Origin: a bacterium
GTDB lineage: Bacteria > Pseudomonadota > Alphaproteobacteria > Micavibrionales > UBA2020
Length of the DNA stretch: 64,000 nucleotides
Direction: 5' to 3'
Assembly (NCBI GenBank): GCA_029945425.1
Contig: JAQSDV010000007.1
Span: forward strand, 186,001-250,000
In this document: one piece after another, positions 29,242 to 39,603 of the stretch
How positions within the stretch are numbered: the first letter of the stretch is position 1
How the letters are laid out: every line of letters begins with the position of its first letter
Translations under genes and position numbers: made by a program
The notes under the pieces: generated by a model
Database searches by the model: none
Told to the model about the DNA's origin: nothing
The model's input: only the letters and a program-made list of their open reading frames with translations

Positions 29242-30038
29242 CCACGAAAACAAAACAGCCGCCGACGAAAACCACCGGCGATGCGCCCGCACAAAAACTT
29301 TTTGCCGTTGCATCCGGCAAGGGTGGCGTCGGGAAAACATGGTTCTCCATCACGCTCTGCCACGCGCTGACGCTGCGCGGTAAAAAGGTATTGCTGTTCG
29401 ACGGCGATCTGGGGCTTGCCAATATCGACGTGCAGCTGGGATTGATGGCAAAACGCGACTTGAATGACGTGATCGAGGGCAACCTGACCCTCTCCCAAGT
29501 CATCACGCCGTATGAAGAAGGCGGATTCGATGTGATTGCAGGCAGATCGGGCCACGGCTCGCTTTCCGCCATGGCATTGCCGCGTTTGCAGGAATTGATG
29601 GAACAGATCCGCGGGCTGTTGCCGAAATATGACGCGATCATCATCGACCTCGGCGCGGGCATCGACCGCACCGTGCGTTTCATGGCGGCTGCCGCCGATG
29701 TGACCTTTGTCATCACGACGGATGAACCGACCGCGCTGACCGATGCCTATGCCTTTATCAAGCTCAGCCACGCCGCAGGGCATGGCGATAACCTGAAAAT
29801 TATCGTCAACCAGACGGGCAGCGAGAAAGAAGGCGAAGGCACCTATGGAACGATCCTGAAGGCCGCCAAGAACTTCCTGAAAATATCGCCGCCGCTGATG
29901 GGCATTATCCGTCAGGACAAGCGTGTGCGTGATGCCATCCGCGCACAAACCCCGTTCCTTGTCCGCTCGCCCAATACCGAGACGGCGCAGGACCTTGAAA
30001 AAATCGCCGACCGCGTGGTCGCCGAAATCCTCGTCTAG
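29238..30038 (+). CDS. flhG: MinD-like ATPase FlhG/FleN
   Basis: 266 aa; deviant Walker A SGKGGVGKTWFS; ATGA overlap with flhF. Confidence 0.88.
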   Translation: MTTKTKQPPTKTTGDAPAQKLFAVASGKGGVGKTWFSITLCHALTLRGKKVLLFDGDLGLANIDVQLGLMAKRDLNDVIEGNLTLSQVITPYEEGGFDVIAGRSGHGSLSAMALPRLQELMEQIRGLLPKYDAIIIDLGAGIDRTVRFMAAAADVTFVITTDEPTALTDAYAFIKLSHAAGHGDNLKIIVNQTGSEKEGEGTYGTILKAAKNFLKISPPLMGIIRQDKRVRDAIRAQTPFLVRSPNTETAQDLEKIADRVVAEILV

Positions 30039-30056
30039 CATCAGGAGCGCGGGGTC

Positions 30057-31967
30057 ATGAGCGATTCATCCATCCCGCCGAAACCGCCCGCCGCCAACGT
30101 GCTGAACGCCGCCGCGCCACCTGCAAAGCCACAAGGCACGCAGCGTTTGCTTGACGAAGCCGCACCCGTCAAGCAAACCTCCGCCGATATTTCCAAAGAC
30201 CGCATGCCGCTCAAATTGGAAGGCCGCGTGGTATCGCAAAACCGCGAGACGGGCGAAACACGCATCGCCACCGCGCGCGGCGAAATCACCATCACCAGCG
30301 ACAAGCCGATGCCGAAAGACGCAACCGTGAGCGTCGAGTTGACACGCGGCAAGGATGGCGGGTTGATGGCGCAAATTACGCTGCTGCGTGAAAAGGTCGC
30401 CGCAACCGAAACACCCGACCTCCCGCCGCCCCTGCCCGCAAAGCTGCCACCCGCGCCGCCGCTGAAACCCGGCGATGTCGTGACCGCGCTTGTCATGCGC
30501 GACGAGGCCGTCAACCCGCCGCAAGCAGCGCAAGAGGCCGATATCCCGCTGCAACGCGCCGCACAGGTGCTGGAACGCCTGACACCCGATATGCTGCGCC
30601 AGCTGCCCAAGCCGCTGCCCGTGCCGAACGAGGTTATCCAGCAACTGGCGGCAGCGCCCGATAAACTCGCTGCCTTGCAAAAACTGCCGCCGGAGCAGCA
30701 GCAGGCGATTTTGAATTACCTTGCAAAACCGGAAGTCGCGACGAAGCTTGCGCAGATGATCCAGATGCCGCTCCCTGCGTCGCCCGCGCCGCAAACCGTC
30801 CCGCCGCAACCAACATTGCCCGAAACCGACCTGCCGCCCCTGCCCGTTCCCGTCGGCAAAGGCACGGGCAATGCCCCGCCCCCCACGGGCGTGGGCGCGT
30901 TGAAGGGCTTGCTGCCGCTGATCGAAAGCCTGCAAAACGCCAATCCGGCCGCGGGCGGCATCATGCCGCGCATGGCCAGCGGGCAAAAAACCGACATGCC
31001 GCAGGGCTTGCAGGGATTGATTCCGAGCATGAGCCAGCTGCGCATCATCAGCATAACACCTCAAGGCGAAACGCCCCCTGTGCCGCAACAGGGGCAGATA
31101 CCGGGCGAGGTTGAATTCGTGACGACCAACGGGCAACCCTCGATCCGCGCAGGGGGGCAGAGTTTCCTGCTGCGTATGCCCGCGTCGCTGCCTATCGGCA
31201 CACAAGTTTTGTTCGAAGCAACGCCGATGACGCCGCAACAGGTGATGACGAATTTCCAGCTGGATGCCCTGCGCCAGACCGCGACGCCGACAGGCTTCAC
31301 GCCGCTCTGGAGCACTACCTGGCCCGCGTTGCAGGAAACGATGGATGCCCTGGGTGCGCTGGGCGGCATGCCGAACGCGCAGGCGATACGTGACAGCATC
31401 CCGTCACCCACGCCGCGCCTTGTGCCGACCGCGTTGTTCTTTCTTGCGGCGCTGCGCAGCGGTGCGATCGAAAGCTGGCTGGGCGAAGGCACGCTGCAAT
31501 CGCTGCGGCTGGCGGGAAAATCGGCGCTGGCGGAGCGACTGGCCGGCGATTTCGGCAAGATTTCGGCGCAATCGAAAGAACCTCTCTCCGGTGAATGGCG
31601 CGCGATTTCGATGCCGATGATGCATGACGGCGAAATCGGCCAGATGCAATTCTATATCCGCCGCCAGCAACAGGATGATGCGCCCGAAAAAGACGACGAT
31701 ATGCGCGCAGCCGCGCCCACACGCTTTATCCTCAACCTGCACCTCTCGCGCATGGGCGATATGCAGCTGGACGGGTTGTTGCGCAAGAAAACATTCGACC
31801 TAATTTTGCGCAGCGCCGACGCCCTCCCGGAATCCATGCGCCGCGAATTGATGGGCAGCTTCGTCAAGGGCCTCAAACAGGCCGAAATGGAAGGCGGCAT
31901 CAGCTTCCAGACCCGCGCGCAGAAATGGGTAACGATTGATACGCCGATGCAGGGCACCAACGCTTAA
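30057..31967 (+). CDS. FliK-like hook-length control domain protein (second copy)
   Basis: 636 aa, Pro-rich; C-terminal LHLSRMGDMQLDGLLRKKTFDLILRSADALPESMRRELMGSFVKGL resembles a Flg_hook-type domain. Confidence 0.6.
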   Translation: MSDSSIPPKPPAANVLNAAAPPAKPQGTQRLLDEAAPVKQTSADISKDRMPLKLEGRVVSQNRETGETRIATARGEITITSDKPMPKDATVSVELTRGKDGGLMAQITLLREKVAATETPDLPPPLPAKLPPAPPLKPGDVVTALVMRDEAVNPPQAAQEADIPLQRAAQVLERLTPDMLRQLPKPLPVPNEVIQQLAAAPDKLAALQKLPPEQQQAILNYLAKPEVATKLAQMIQMPLPASPAPQTVPPQPTLPETDLPPLPVPVGKGTGNAPPPTGVGALKGLLPLIESLQNANPAAGGIMPRMASGQKTDMPQGLQGLIPSMSQLRIISITPQGETPPVPQQGQIPGEVEFVTTNGQPSIRAGGQSFLLRMPASLPIGTQVLFEATPMTPQQVMTNFQLDALRQTATPTGFTPLWSTTWPALQETMDALGALGGMPNAQAIRDSIPSPTPRLVPTALFFLAALRSGAIESWLGEGTLQSLRLAGKSALAERLAGDFGKISAQSKEPLSGEWRAISMPMMHDGEIGQMQFYIRRQQQDDAPEKDDDMRAAAPTRFILNLHLSRMGDMQLDGLLRKKTFDLILRSADALPESMRRELMGSFVKGLKQAEMEGGISFQTRAQKWVTIDTPMQGTNA

Positions 31968-31976
31968 AGCGGGCGC

Positions 31977-32402
31977 CTAATTCTGCTCATCCTGCTTGCG
32001 CCGGAAGCCCTCAAGCCCGATGGCGTCCATCTCGCGGCTTTCCTTGATGGATTGTTCTTCGGCGGCCAGACGTTCGCGTTCTTCCTGTGTCATTTCGTAT
32101 TTTTTCAGTTCGCTGAAGGTTTCCATCAGGGATTCCTTGGCTTTTTCGATGTGTTTTTCCAGCTGCTGTTCGTCCTCGATCATCTGGCGCTGCTGCATCC
32201 GCACGGTTTCGGCATATTGGGCGAAGGTGAAATGGACGTCGCCGTTCAGCCGGATGGATTCTTTTTCCGCCTCGAAACTGCGCTCCAGCTCGCGCCGCCG
32301 GCGTTCCATTTCGGCCATCTGGCCGTGGAGTTCGCCAAGCGCGCGGCGTTTTTCATCGAGTTCGTGTTTATGCAGGCGGATCAGGACGGAAAGGTCGGCC
32401 AT
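31977..32402 (-). CDS. fliJ: Flagellar export protein FliJ
   Basis: 141 aa coiled-coil protein directly downstream of fliI. Confidence 0.8.
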   Translation of the reverse strand: MADLSVLIRLHKHELDEKRRALGELHGQMAEMERRRRELERSFEAEKESIRLNGDVHFTFAQYAETVRMQQRQMIEDEQQLEKHIEKAKESLMETFSELKKYEMTQEERERLAAEEQSIKESREMDAIGLEGFRRKQDEQN

Positions 32403-32408
32403 GCGTTA

Positions 32409-33788
32409 TTACTTCTTGGGCGGCGGTGCGGCGGGTTTCGCGGGTGCTGCAGGCGTCATGCCCAACACTTGCGCCAGCTGCTTGTATCCATCCGCGAGCG
32501 ACGTTTTTTCAAGCGGCTTTTGCGCCAGAAACGCCTCGATCTTCGGATAGATCAAAATCGCTTCGTCAACCTTGGGGTCTGCGCCGCGGCGATACGCGCC
32601 AAGGCGGATCAGTTCGGCCATGTCTTCATAGGTCGACATGATTTCGCGCCCGCGCGCCACCAATGCCGCCTGTTCCGGCGTCAGGCAGCGCGGCATGGAG
32701 CGGGAGATAGAGCGCAGGACGTTGATGGCGGGGTAACGCCCGCGATCGGCAATCGCGCGTTCCAGCACGACGTGACCGTCGATGATCCCGCGCACGGCGT
32801 CGGAAATCGGCTCGTTATGGTCGTCGCCTTCGACAAGGACGGAGAAAAAGGCGGTGATATCGCCCTTGCCCTTCACGCCCGGCCCTGCGCGTTCCAGCAG
32901 TTTCGCAAGTTCGGAGAATGTGGTGGGCGGATAACCCTTTGATGTCGGCGGTTCGCCCGCAGACAGGCCGATTTCGCGCTGCGCCATGGCAAAGCGCGTC
33001 ACGCTGTCCATCATGCACAGGACCTGTTTATTCTGGTCGCGGAAATATTCGGCGACGGCGAGCGTCATATAGGCGGCCTGACGGCGCATCAGCGGCGATT
33101 CATCCGATGTGGAAACGATGACGACGCTTTTCTTCAGGCCTTCCACGCCCAGATCGTCTTCAAGAAACTCCTGCACCTCACGCCCGCGTTCACCGATCAG
33201 GCCGATCACCGAAACTTCCGCTTCGGTATAACGCGCCAGCATCGACATCAGGACGGATTTACCCACGCCGGAGCCCGCGAAAATACCCATCCGCTGTCCG
33301 CGCGCGGTCGACAGGAAACAGTTGATCGCGCGCACGCCGAGGTCGAGTTTTTCGCCAAGGCGTTTGCGATCATGCGCGGCGGGGGGTTTGTTTTTCAGCA
33401 GCATGTGATCTTCGCCGCCCAAAATCGGGCCCTTGCCGTCGATCGGTTCGCCGAATGCGTTGATGACGCGGCCGAGCCACGCATTGCTGGGGAATACAGC
33501 GGGCTGCGCCGTGCCGACTTCCGCGCGGCAGCCGAGGCCGACGCGGTCGAGCGGTTTGAACGGCATGACGAGCGCGTGACCTTCGCGGAAACCCACGACT
33601 TCGCAAGGGATCGGGTCTGCGCCGCGCGGCATCAGGTTGCAGCGGTCGCCGATCGCCAGTTCACGCTCCACGCCGCCCACTTCGACCAGCATGCCGAGGA
33701 TTTTCGAGACTCGGCCGAACAGCTGGTAATCCGCCAGTTCGCTGATGCTTTCGTTTAGATTTTCGATGAAATGATGGTCCGAAACCAT
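32409..33788 (-). CDS. fliI: Flagellum-specific ATP synthase FliI
   Basis: 459 aa; GIFAGSGVGKSVLMSMLARYTEAEVSVIGLIGERGREVQEFLEDDLG. Confidence 0.96.
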   Translation of the reverse strand: MVSDHHFIENLNESISELADYQLFGRVSKILGMLVEVGGVERELAIGDRCNLMPRGADPIPCEVVGFREGHALVMPFKPLDRVGLGCRAEVGTAQPAVFPSNAWLGRVINAFGEPIDGKGPILGGEDHMLLKNKPPAAHDRKRLGEKLDLGVRAINCFLSTARGQRMGIFAGSGVGKSVLMSMLARYTEAEVSVIGLIGERGREVQEFLEDDLGVEGLKKSVVIVSTSDESPLMRRQAAYMTLAVAEYFRDQNKQVLCMMDSVTRFAMAQREIGLSAGEPPTSKGYPPTTFSELAKLLERAGPGVKGKGDITAFFSVLVEGDDHNEPISDAVRGIIDGHVVLERAIADRGRYPAINVLRSISRSMPRCLTPEQAALVARGREIMSTYEDMAELIRLGAYRRGADPKVDEAILIYPKIEAFLAQKPLEKTSLADGYKQLAQVLGMTPAAPAKPAAPPPKK

Positions 33789-33904
33789 GAGAAACCCCCG
33801 CTTCTTTTACGATTATCTCATATTTTTTAATGAAAAATGAAGATGTTTTTCTCGTTGAAATATAAGGGAAATTCGGCCTGATCGTTAAAATTGCCGAACT
33901 ATTT

Positions 33905-33919
33905 TTAACCTTTATTAAC
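33905..33919 (+). promoter_or_regulatory. CtrA-like site between fliI and ctrA
   Basis: TTAA-CCTTTA-TTAAC (N6 rather than N7) in the divergent intergenic region. Confidence 0.3.
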
Positions 33920-33991
33920 GATCATGGTATAATGTTTAGTAGGATTAAGTACTGATTCAACTCCACTAAGCAAACATTAAGGGGAAATGCG

Positions 33992-34705
33992 ATGCGGGTG
34001 CTGCTGATTGAAGACGACCAGTCCACGGCGAAGAGCATTGAGCTCATGCTCAAGTCCGATGGATATGTCGTAGACGCGACCGATATGGGCGAAGACGGCC
34101 TTGAAATCGGCAAGCTCTACGAATACGACATCATCATTCTCGACCTTATGTTGCCCGACCTTGACGGCTATGAAGTCTTGAAGCGCCTGCGCGCGGCAAA
34201 GGTCGAAACGCCCATCCTTATTCTTTCCGGCCTTTCGGAACTCGACAGCAAGCTTAAAGGTCTCGGCTTCGGCGCCGACGATTACCTGACCAAGCCGTTC
34301 GACAAGCGCGAATTGATGGCGCGTATCCAGGCAATCGTCCGCCGCTCCAAGGGTCATGCGCAAAGCGTCATCAAGACCGGCCCGATCACGGTCAACCTTG
34401 ATGCCCGCACCGTGGAAGTGGACAGCAAGCAGCTGCACCTGACGTCCAAGGAATACGGCATTATCGAGCTTCTCTCGCTCCGCAAGGGATCGACGCTGAC
34501 CAAGGAAATGTTCCTCAACCACCTCTATGGCGGCATGGACGAACCCGAAGTCAAGATCATCGACGTGTTCATCTGCAAACTTCGCAAGAAGATTGAAAAG
34601 ATCATGCCCGAAGGCGGCAGCTGCATCGAAACCGTCTGGGGACGCGGCTATGTGCTGCGCGATCCGGCAGGCGCCACCGCCGGCAAGGAAACGGCGCACG
34701 CTTAA
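33992..34705 (+). CDS. ctrA: Cell cycle response regulator CtrA
   Basis: 237 aa; [67 protein letters not shown] and OmpR-type DNA-binding domain. Confidence 0.96.
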   Translation: MRVLLIEDDQSTAKSIELMLKSDGYVVDATDMGEDGLEIGKLYEYDIIILDLMLPDLDGYEVLKRLRAAKVETPILILSGLSELDSKLKGLGFGADDYLTKPFDKRELMARIQAIVRRSKGHAQSVIKTGPITVNLDARTVEVDSKQLHLTSKEYGIIELLSLRKGSTLTKEMFLNHLYGGMDEPEVKIIDVFICKLRKKIEKIMPEGGSCIETVWGRGYVLRDPAGATAGKETAHA

Positions 34706-34734
34706 GTTAAAGTTTTAGGGTTCTTCCCGAAAAG

Positions 34735-34763
34735 AACGGCTGCATTCGTGCAGCCGTTTTTTT
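34735..34763. terminator. Rho-independent terminator after ctrA
   Basis: aacggctgcattcgtgcagccgttttttt. Confidence 0.88.
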
Positions 34764-35580
34764 ATTCGGCATTTGGACGAACATACCCGCCCATCACGCC
34801 ATCCAGCAGTCTCAAGCCCGCCGCCTCGGCCGGCGGTGTTTCCGCAGCGCCCAGCATCAGCACGCCATCCCGCTTCAGGCTGGCGCGGAGGTCGGAGAGG
34901 ACGGAAAGGCGTGTGCCGGCGTCGAAATAGATCAGCACGTTGCGGCACAATATCAGATCAAACTGCCCCAGATGCCCCGCCCCCTCCAGTAAATTCAGCT
35001 GGCGGAATTTCACGGCGTCGCGGATATGGGGTTTCACGGCCCACATGTCATCCGCCTGATTGAAATGGCGGAGCAGCGTGGTGACAGGCACGCCGCGTTG
35101 CGCCTCGAAAGCGGTATAGCTCGCGGTTTTCGCCTTCTCCAGCACCTGATGCGAGATATCGGTCGCCAGGATGTCGTATTTCCACCCCTCATGCGCGATG
35201 CCCATATCGTGCAGCAGCATGGCGACGGAATAGGCCTCCTGCCCGCTCGCGCAACCGGCCGACCAGATACGCAGGGTTTTGTCGTCCCGTGCGCGCATCA
35301 ATGCGGGCAGCACCTTTTCCTGCAACTGGCGGAACGGCAGCATGTCGCGGAAGAACGATGTTTCATGGGTCGACATCGCCTCCACCACATCGCGCAACAC
35401 CTGCGGCGACCCCATGCGGATTTCGCGCGCGACGCCCGCTAGGTCATCAACCCCGTACCTGTCGGCAACCGGCGCCAGCCGCGATTTCAGCAGGTATTCC
35501 TGCCCCGGCGCCAGCACAAGGCCGGATTCACGGCGCAGCACATCGACGAACAGCAAAAAATCCTGCGGGTGCAAATTCAT
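34762..35580 (-). CDS. cheR: Chemotaxis protein methyltransferase CheR
   Basis: 272 aa; STHETSFFRDMLPFRQL...IWSAGCASGQEAYSVAMLL...FDLILCRNVLIYFD. Confidence 0.95.
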   Translation of the reverse strand: MNLHPQDFLLFVDVLRRESGLVLAPGQEYLLKSRLAPVADRYGVDDLAGVAREIRMGSPQVLRDVVEAMSTHETSFFRDMLPFRQLQEKVLPALMRARDDKTLRIWSAGCASGQEAYSVAMLLHDMGIAHEGWKYDILATDISHQVLEKAKTASYTAFEAQRGVPVTTLLRHFNQADDMWAVKPHIRDAVKFRQLNLLEGAGHLGQFDLILCRNVLIYFDAGTRLSVLSDLRASLKRDGVLMLGAAETPPAEAAGLRLLDGVMGGYVRPNAE

Positions 35581-36662
35581 GGCAACACCTTCAACCGCCG
35601 CAGCAGTGTCGCCGCCATGTTATCAATCGAAACGGTTTCCGCGCTCAATCCCGCCTGCACGACCGCGCCCGGCATGCCCCAGACGACGCTGGATGCCGCG
35701 TCCTGCGTCACGACCGCGCCGCCCGCATCGACGACGGCGCGGCAGCCCGCGACGGTATCTGTGCCCATGCCCGTCAGCACCGCGACCAGCAAACTTCCGC
35801 CATAGGATGCCGCAAGGCTGCGCAGCATCGGGTCGGCGGCGGGGCGGCAGAAATGTTCGGGCAATGACTGGGTAAGCGCAATGCGGCGATAACCGTCGGT
35901 GCCCGCGACCGTCAGGTGGTAATTGCCGGGCGCGACATAAACGCGGGATGGTTCAACCGCTTCGCCATCCACCGCTTCGCGGCAATCGAGGCCGGTCGTC
36001 TGCGCGATATTTTCCGCCAGCAGCGTCGTGAAACCCGCCGGCATATGCTGCGTGATAAAGACCGGCACGGACAACGGCGCAAGTCCGCCCAACACCTTCA
36101 GCAGCGCAAGCGGCCCACCCGTCGAGGCGCAGATGGCAAGTGCAACGGGTGCGTGGGAAGATATCACGGGCGGCTCTGCAACCCTTGGTGGTGTTTCTTG
36201 CGAAAAAAAAGGAACTCCACCTGCGGGTGTTCCGCGCAGGCGGCCGAGTGTTTTCACGCGCTGGATCAGGTCGTCGCGAAACGGCCCCGGATCGGCAAGG
36301 TCGTGGACATTGGGTTTGCCCAAACAATCAATCGCGCCCAGTGCAAGGCATTTGAGCGCCAGCGCCGCGTTTTCGCGCGTCTTGGTCGATGCGACGATGA
36401 CAGGCAGTTTCGGGTTCGCCGCCAGCAACAATGGCAGCGCGGTAATGCCGTCCATCACGGGCATTTCAAGATCGAGGATAACGACATCGGGTGCGGCTTC
36501 GTCCAGTTCCTGCAGCGCTGCATGACCGTTCGGCACGGATGCGGTCACCTTGATCGCCGGATCGGTTTCAAGGAAGCGGGTCAAAAACCCGCGCACAATG
36601 CTGGAATCATCGACCACCATCACGCGCACGGGACTGGAAATATTTTTGCCCCCGCCTGTCAT
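35577..36662 (-). CDS. cheB: Chemotaxis protein-glutamate methylesterase CheB
   Basis: 361 aa; receiver domain plus CASTGGP, FITQHMPAGFTTLLAENI, LTGMGTDTVAGCRAVVDAGG. Confidence 0.95.
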   Translation of the reverse strand: MTGGGKNISSPVRVMVVDDSSIVRGFLTRFLETDPAIKVTASVPNGHAALQELDEAAPDVVILDLEMPVMDGITALPLLLAANPKLPVIVASTKTRENAALALKCLALGAIDCLGKPNVHDLADPGPFRDDLIQRVKTLGRLRGTPAGGVPFFSQETPPRVAEPPVISSHAPVALAICASTGGPLALLKVLGGLAPLSVPVFITQHMPAGFTTLLAENIAQTTGLDCREAVDGEAVEPSRVYVAPGNYHLTVAGTDGYRRIALTQSLPEHFCRPAADPMLRSLAASYGGSLLVAVLTGMGTDTVAGCRAVVDAGGAVVTQDAASSVVWGMPGAVVQAGLSAETVSIDNMAATLLRRLKVLP

Positions 36663-36666
36663 GATG

Positions 36667-37032
36667 CTACAGCGCGCCGACTTGGCGGAACTTGGTCTTC
36701 AGGATGTCGCGGTCAAAGGGTTTCATGATGTATTCGTCGGCGCCCGCCTCCAGCGCCTCCTGAATTTGCGACATTTCGCTGTGGGTGCTGCAGAAAATGA
36801 TTTTAACGTCCTCGCCGCCCGGAAACCCGCGCACATGTTTCATGCAATCGATGCCGTTCATCACGGGCATGTTCCAGTCGAGCAGCATGACATCGGGCAT
36901 TTTGATCTGGCAGGCGTCGAGCGCCAGCTGCCCGTTTTCGGCCTCCGAACAGATGAAGCCGATTTCCTCCAGCAGCTTGCCGGCAAGGCGGCGCACGATG
37001 CTGCTGTCGTCAACGATAAGGCATGTCTTCAT
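36667..37032 (-). CDS. cheY: Chemotaxis response regulator CheY
   Basis: Start placed at 37032 (MKTCLIVDDSSIVRRLAGKLLEEIGF); receiver-only protein. Confidence 0.92.
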   Translation of the reverse strand: MKTCLIVDDSSIVRRLAGKLLEEIGFICSEAENGQLALDACQIKMPDVMLLDWNMPVMNGIDCMKHVRGFPGGEDVKIIFCSTHSEMSQIQEALEAGADEYIMKPFDRDILKTKFRQVGAL

Positions 37033-37490
37033 TTCTTCTCCGCGGCGGTTATCGCGTCTTCGGGCAGGCAGAGCGCACCGATCATGCCCCTGACATCCAG
37101 CTGCGCCAGCAATTCGCCGCCGCACTGCCAGACACCTGTGACCGATCTGCGCCAGTTGGCGTCCAGAACCGGCGGCACGGGACCTGCCTTCCCCTCCAGC
37201 GATAATACCTCCCCCACGCTGTCCACCGCAAGGCAGTAGAGGTCGCCGTTATGCTCGATCACGAGCGACATGCTGGCCGCATGGCGCGGCGCATCCTGCA
37301 ATTCCAGATAGCGGCGCAGACTGATGGCAAGCGCGATGCGCCCCCGCAGGTTGAGGATGCCGATTATGGCAGGGGCGGCGCGCGGCACGGGCGTGAGTTT
37401 CTGCCCGCCACGAATAACGTCATGCACCTCGAGCACGGGAATGCCGCACAGCTGCCCCGCGAGCCTAAAGGATAAGATCTGGGAGGTCAT
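37029..37490 (-). CDS. cheW: Chemotaxis adaptor CheW
   Basis: Start likely 37490 (MTSQILSFRLAGQLCGIPVLEVHDVI...ILNLRGRIALAISLRRYLEL). Confidence 0.92.
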   Translation of the reverse strand: MTSQILSFRLAGQLCGIPVLEVHDVIRGGQKLTPVPRAAPAIIGILNLRGRIALAISLRRYLELQDAPRHAASMSLVIEHNGDLYCLAVDSVGEVLSLEGKAGPVPPVLDANWRRSVTGVWQCGGELLAQLDVRGMIGALCLPEDAITAAEKK

Positions 37491-39519
37491 GCCGCATCCC
37501 TTCACGCGCCTGCCGGATCAGGCAGGGCGCATCCACAACATCGACCGCATGGCCGTCCGCAAGGGCGGAGCCCAGCGAACCGGAGCCGCTTTCGCGTTTC
37601 ACCGCGACCTCGGGCAGCGCATCGACCACGCCCAGCACGCTGTCGAAAATCAGCCCCGCCTCCGCATCGCCGTCGCGAATGACCAGCACGGGCTGGCGTT
37701 TCTTGTCGCCCTTCACGCCGTGATATGCGATCAGCGGCAGCAATCCGTTGCGATAGGCGATCACGCGGCGGCCGCCCGCATCCTCCACCTGCGACATATC
37801 CAGGCGTTCGATGCGCGAGAGATGTTCCAGCGGCACGGCGCGGTCGGAACCCGCACCGGCGCGGAACAGCAGCGCGGCGCGGCCATTGCTTTTGGGTGCC
37901 GCGATTTCCTTCGCCTCCTGTTTCGGCGCGGGCTCGATCTCCGCCTCGCGCGCGATGCCGGAGGGGTCGAGGATCAGCACCACGCCGCCATCGCCCAGCA
38001 CCGCATTGCCCGAAAACAGCCGCAAACGCCGCAGCGCGGGCGATAGCGGCTTGACCACGATTTCCTCCGCGACGGATATGCCGTCGCAAATAATTCCGAA
38101 CACGCCGCTGCCGGCATTCAGGATAATGACAAAGGGGTTGAGCGATTTTGCCGCCAGTTCGTCCGCGCCGAAAACGGTTTGCAGCGATGCCAGCGGCACC
38201 AACTGACCCCGTAAGTCGAGAAATTTTGCGCGGTTGATGCGCTCGATCCGGTGCGGCCCGCCGCGTTTCAGCGCCTCGACCTCGCGGATCGTGTTGCGCG
38301 GGATGGCGTAACGCTCGCCATCCGTTTTCACGACCAGCGCCGGGATGATGGCGAGCGTGAGGGGAATGCGCATCGTCACGACCGCACCCTTGCCCGCAGC
38401 AGAAGAAAGTTCGACCGTGCCGCCAATTTTTTCGATATTGGCGCGCACCACATCCATGCCGACGCGGCGGCCCGATAAGGCTGTCACTTCGCTGGCGGTG
38501 CTGAATCCCGGGGCGAAAACCAGTTGCTGGATTTGCTGCGGCGACATGCCGCGCGCCCGCGTGGCGGGGATCAGTTTGTGTTCGACGGCTTTTTGCAAAA
38601 TCGCCGTTTCATCCAATCCGCGCCCGTCATCGGCGACGTCAATAATCACCTGCCCGCCTTCATGCCGTGCCGACAGGTGAATGACGCCTTCGGGCGGTTT
38701 TCCCTTCGTCACGCGCACCGCCGGTTTTTCTATGCCGTGATCGGCGGCATTGCGCAAAAGGTGCATCAGCGGGTCGCGGATGAGTTCCAGCACCTGCCGG
38801 TCTACCTCCGTCGAGCCGCCCGTCATGTCGATCCTAATTTTTTTGCCGAGGTCGATTGCGATATCGCGCACAAGGCGCGGCAGCTTGCCCCATAAATTGC
38901 CGACCGGCTGCATGCGCGCCTTCAGCATGCTTTGCTGGAGCGCGGAGACGGTTTTATCCATCCGCTGCATCGGCTGTTTCGACCCTGCCGTCATATGCGG
39001 CAACAGCTGGTTGCGCGACAGCACCAGCTCGCCCATCAGCGTCATCATATCCTCCAGCGTTTCGACGCTGATGCGCACGGATTTGGCGGAAACATCGTCC
39101 ATCGCGGCGCTGAAGGCGCTGACGGCTTCGGGCACGTTCTTTTTCGATGCCGCTTCCATGTCGAGCAATTCGATCAGCGCCTTGTCCTCGCCCGGCGGCT
39201 CCACCCCCGTTTCGGCGATGCCGCCCACGATGCCCTTGATGCGGTCGAGCGACTGTAAAATCAGCGACACGGAATCCGTCGTCACCGGCACGGTGCCCGC
39301 ACGATACTGGCTTAAGACACTTTCGGCATGATGCGTGACGTTTTCAAGGCGCGGCAGCCCCAGAAACCCGCAATTCCCTTTGACCGTATGCACAAGACGG
39401 AAGATGCGCCCGATCAACTCGCCGTCATTCGGATTTTTTTCGAGGCGCACGAGGTCGAGGTCAAGCGCGTTCAGCTTTTCCGTCGTGTCGGTCAGGAATT
39501 CCTGCATCAGCTCGTCCAT
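37465..39519 (-). CDS. cheA: Chemotaxis histidine kinase CheA with two CheW-like C-terminal regions
   Basis: Start likely 39519 (MDELMQEFLTDTTEKLNALD); HPt HTVKGNCGFLG, HATPase motifs HLLRNAADHGIE/DVADDGRGLD. Confidence 0.93.
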   Translation of the reverse strand: MDELMQEFLTDTTEKLNALDLDLVRLEKNPNDGELIGRIFRLVHTVKGNCGFLGLPRLENVTHHAESVLSQYRAGTVPVTTDSVSLILQSLDRIKGIVGGIAETGVEPPGEDKALIELLDMEAASKKNVPEAVSAFSAAMDDVSAKSVRISVETLEDMMTLMGELVLSRNQLLPHMTAGSKQPMQRMDKTVSALQQSMLKARMQPVGNLWGKLPRLVRDIAIDLGKKIRIDMTGGSTEVDRQVLELIRDPLMHLLRNAADHGIEKPAVRVTKGKPPEGVIHLSARHEGGQVIIDVADDGRGLDETAILQKAVEHKLIPATRARGMSPQQIQQLVFAPGFSTASEVTALSGRRVGMDVVRANIEKIGGTVELSSAAGKGAVVTMRIPLTLAIIPALVVKTDGERYAIPRNTIREVEALKRGGPHRIERINRAKFLDLRGQLVPLASLQTVFGADELAAKSLNPFVIILNAGSGVFGIICDGISVAEEIVVKPLSPALRRLRLFSGNAVLGDGGVVLILDPSGIAREAEIEPAPKQEAKEIAAPKSNGRAALLFRAGAGSDRAVPLEHLSRIERLDMSQVEDAGGRRVIAYRNGLLPLIAYHGVKGDKKRQPVLVIRDGDAEAGLIFDSVLGVVDALPEVAVKRESGSGSLGSALADGHAVDVVDAPCLIRQAREGMRHDLPDLIL

Positions 39520-39603
39520 GCGCCAGCGCCTCCTTGTACTGTTACAAGGATGGGGCAGAAGCATTAAATTTCGATTATCCGCAACATACACGCGTATGCG
39601 AAA

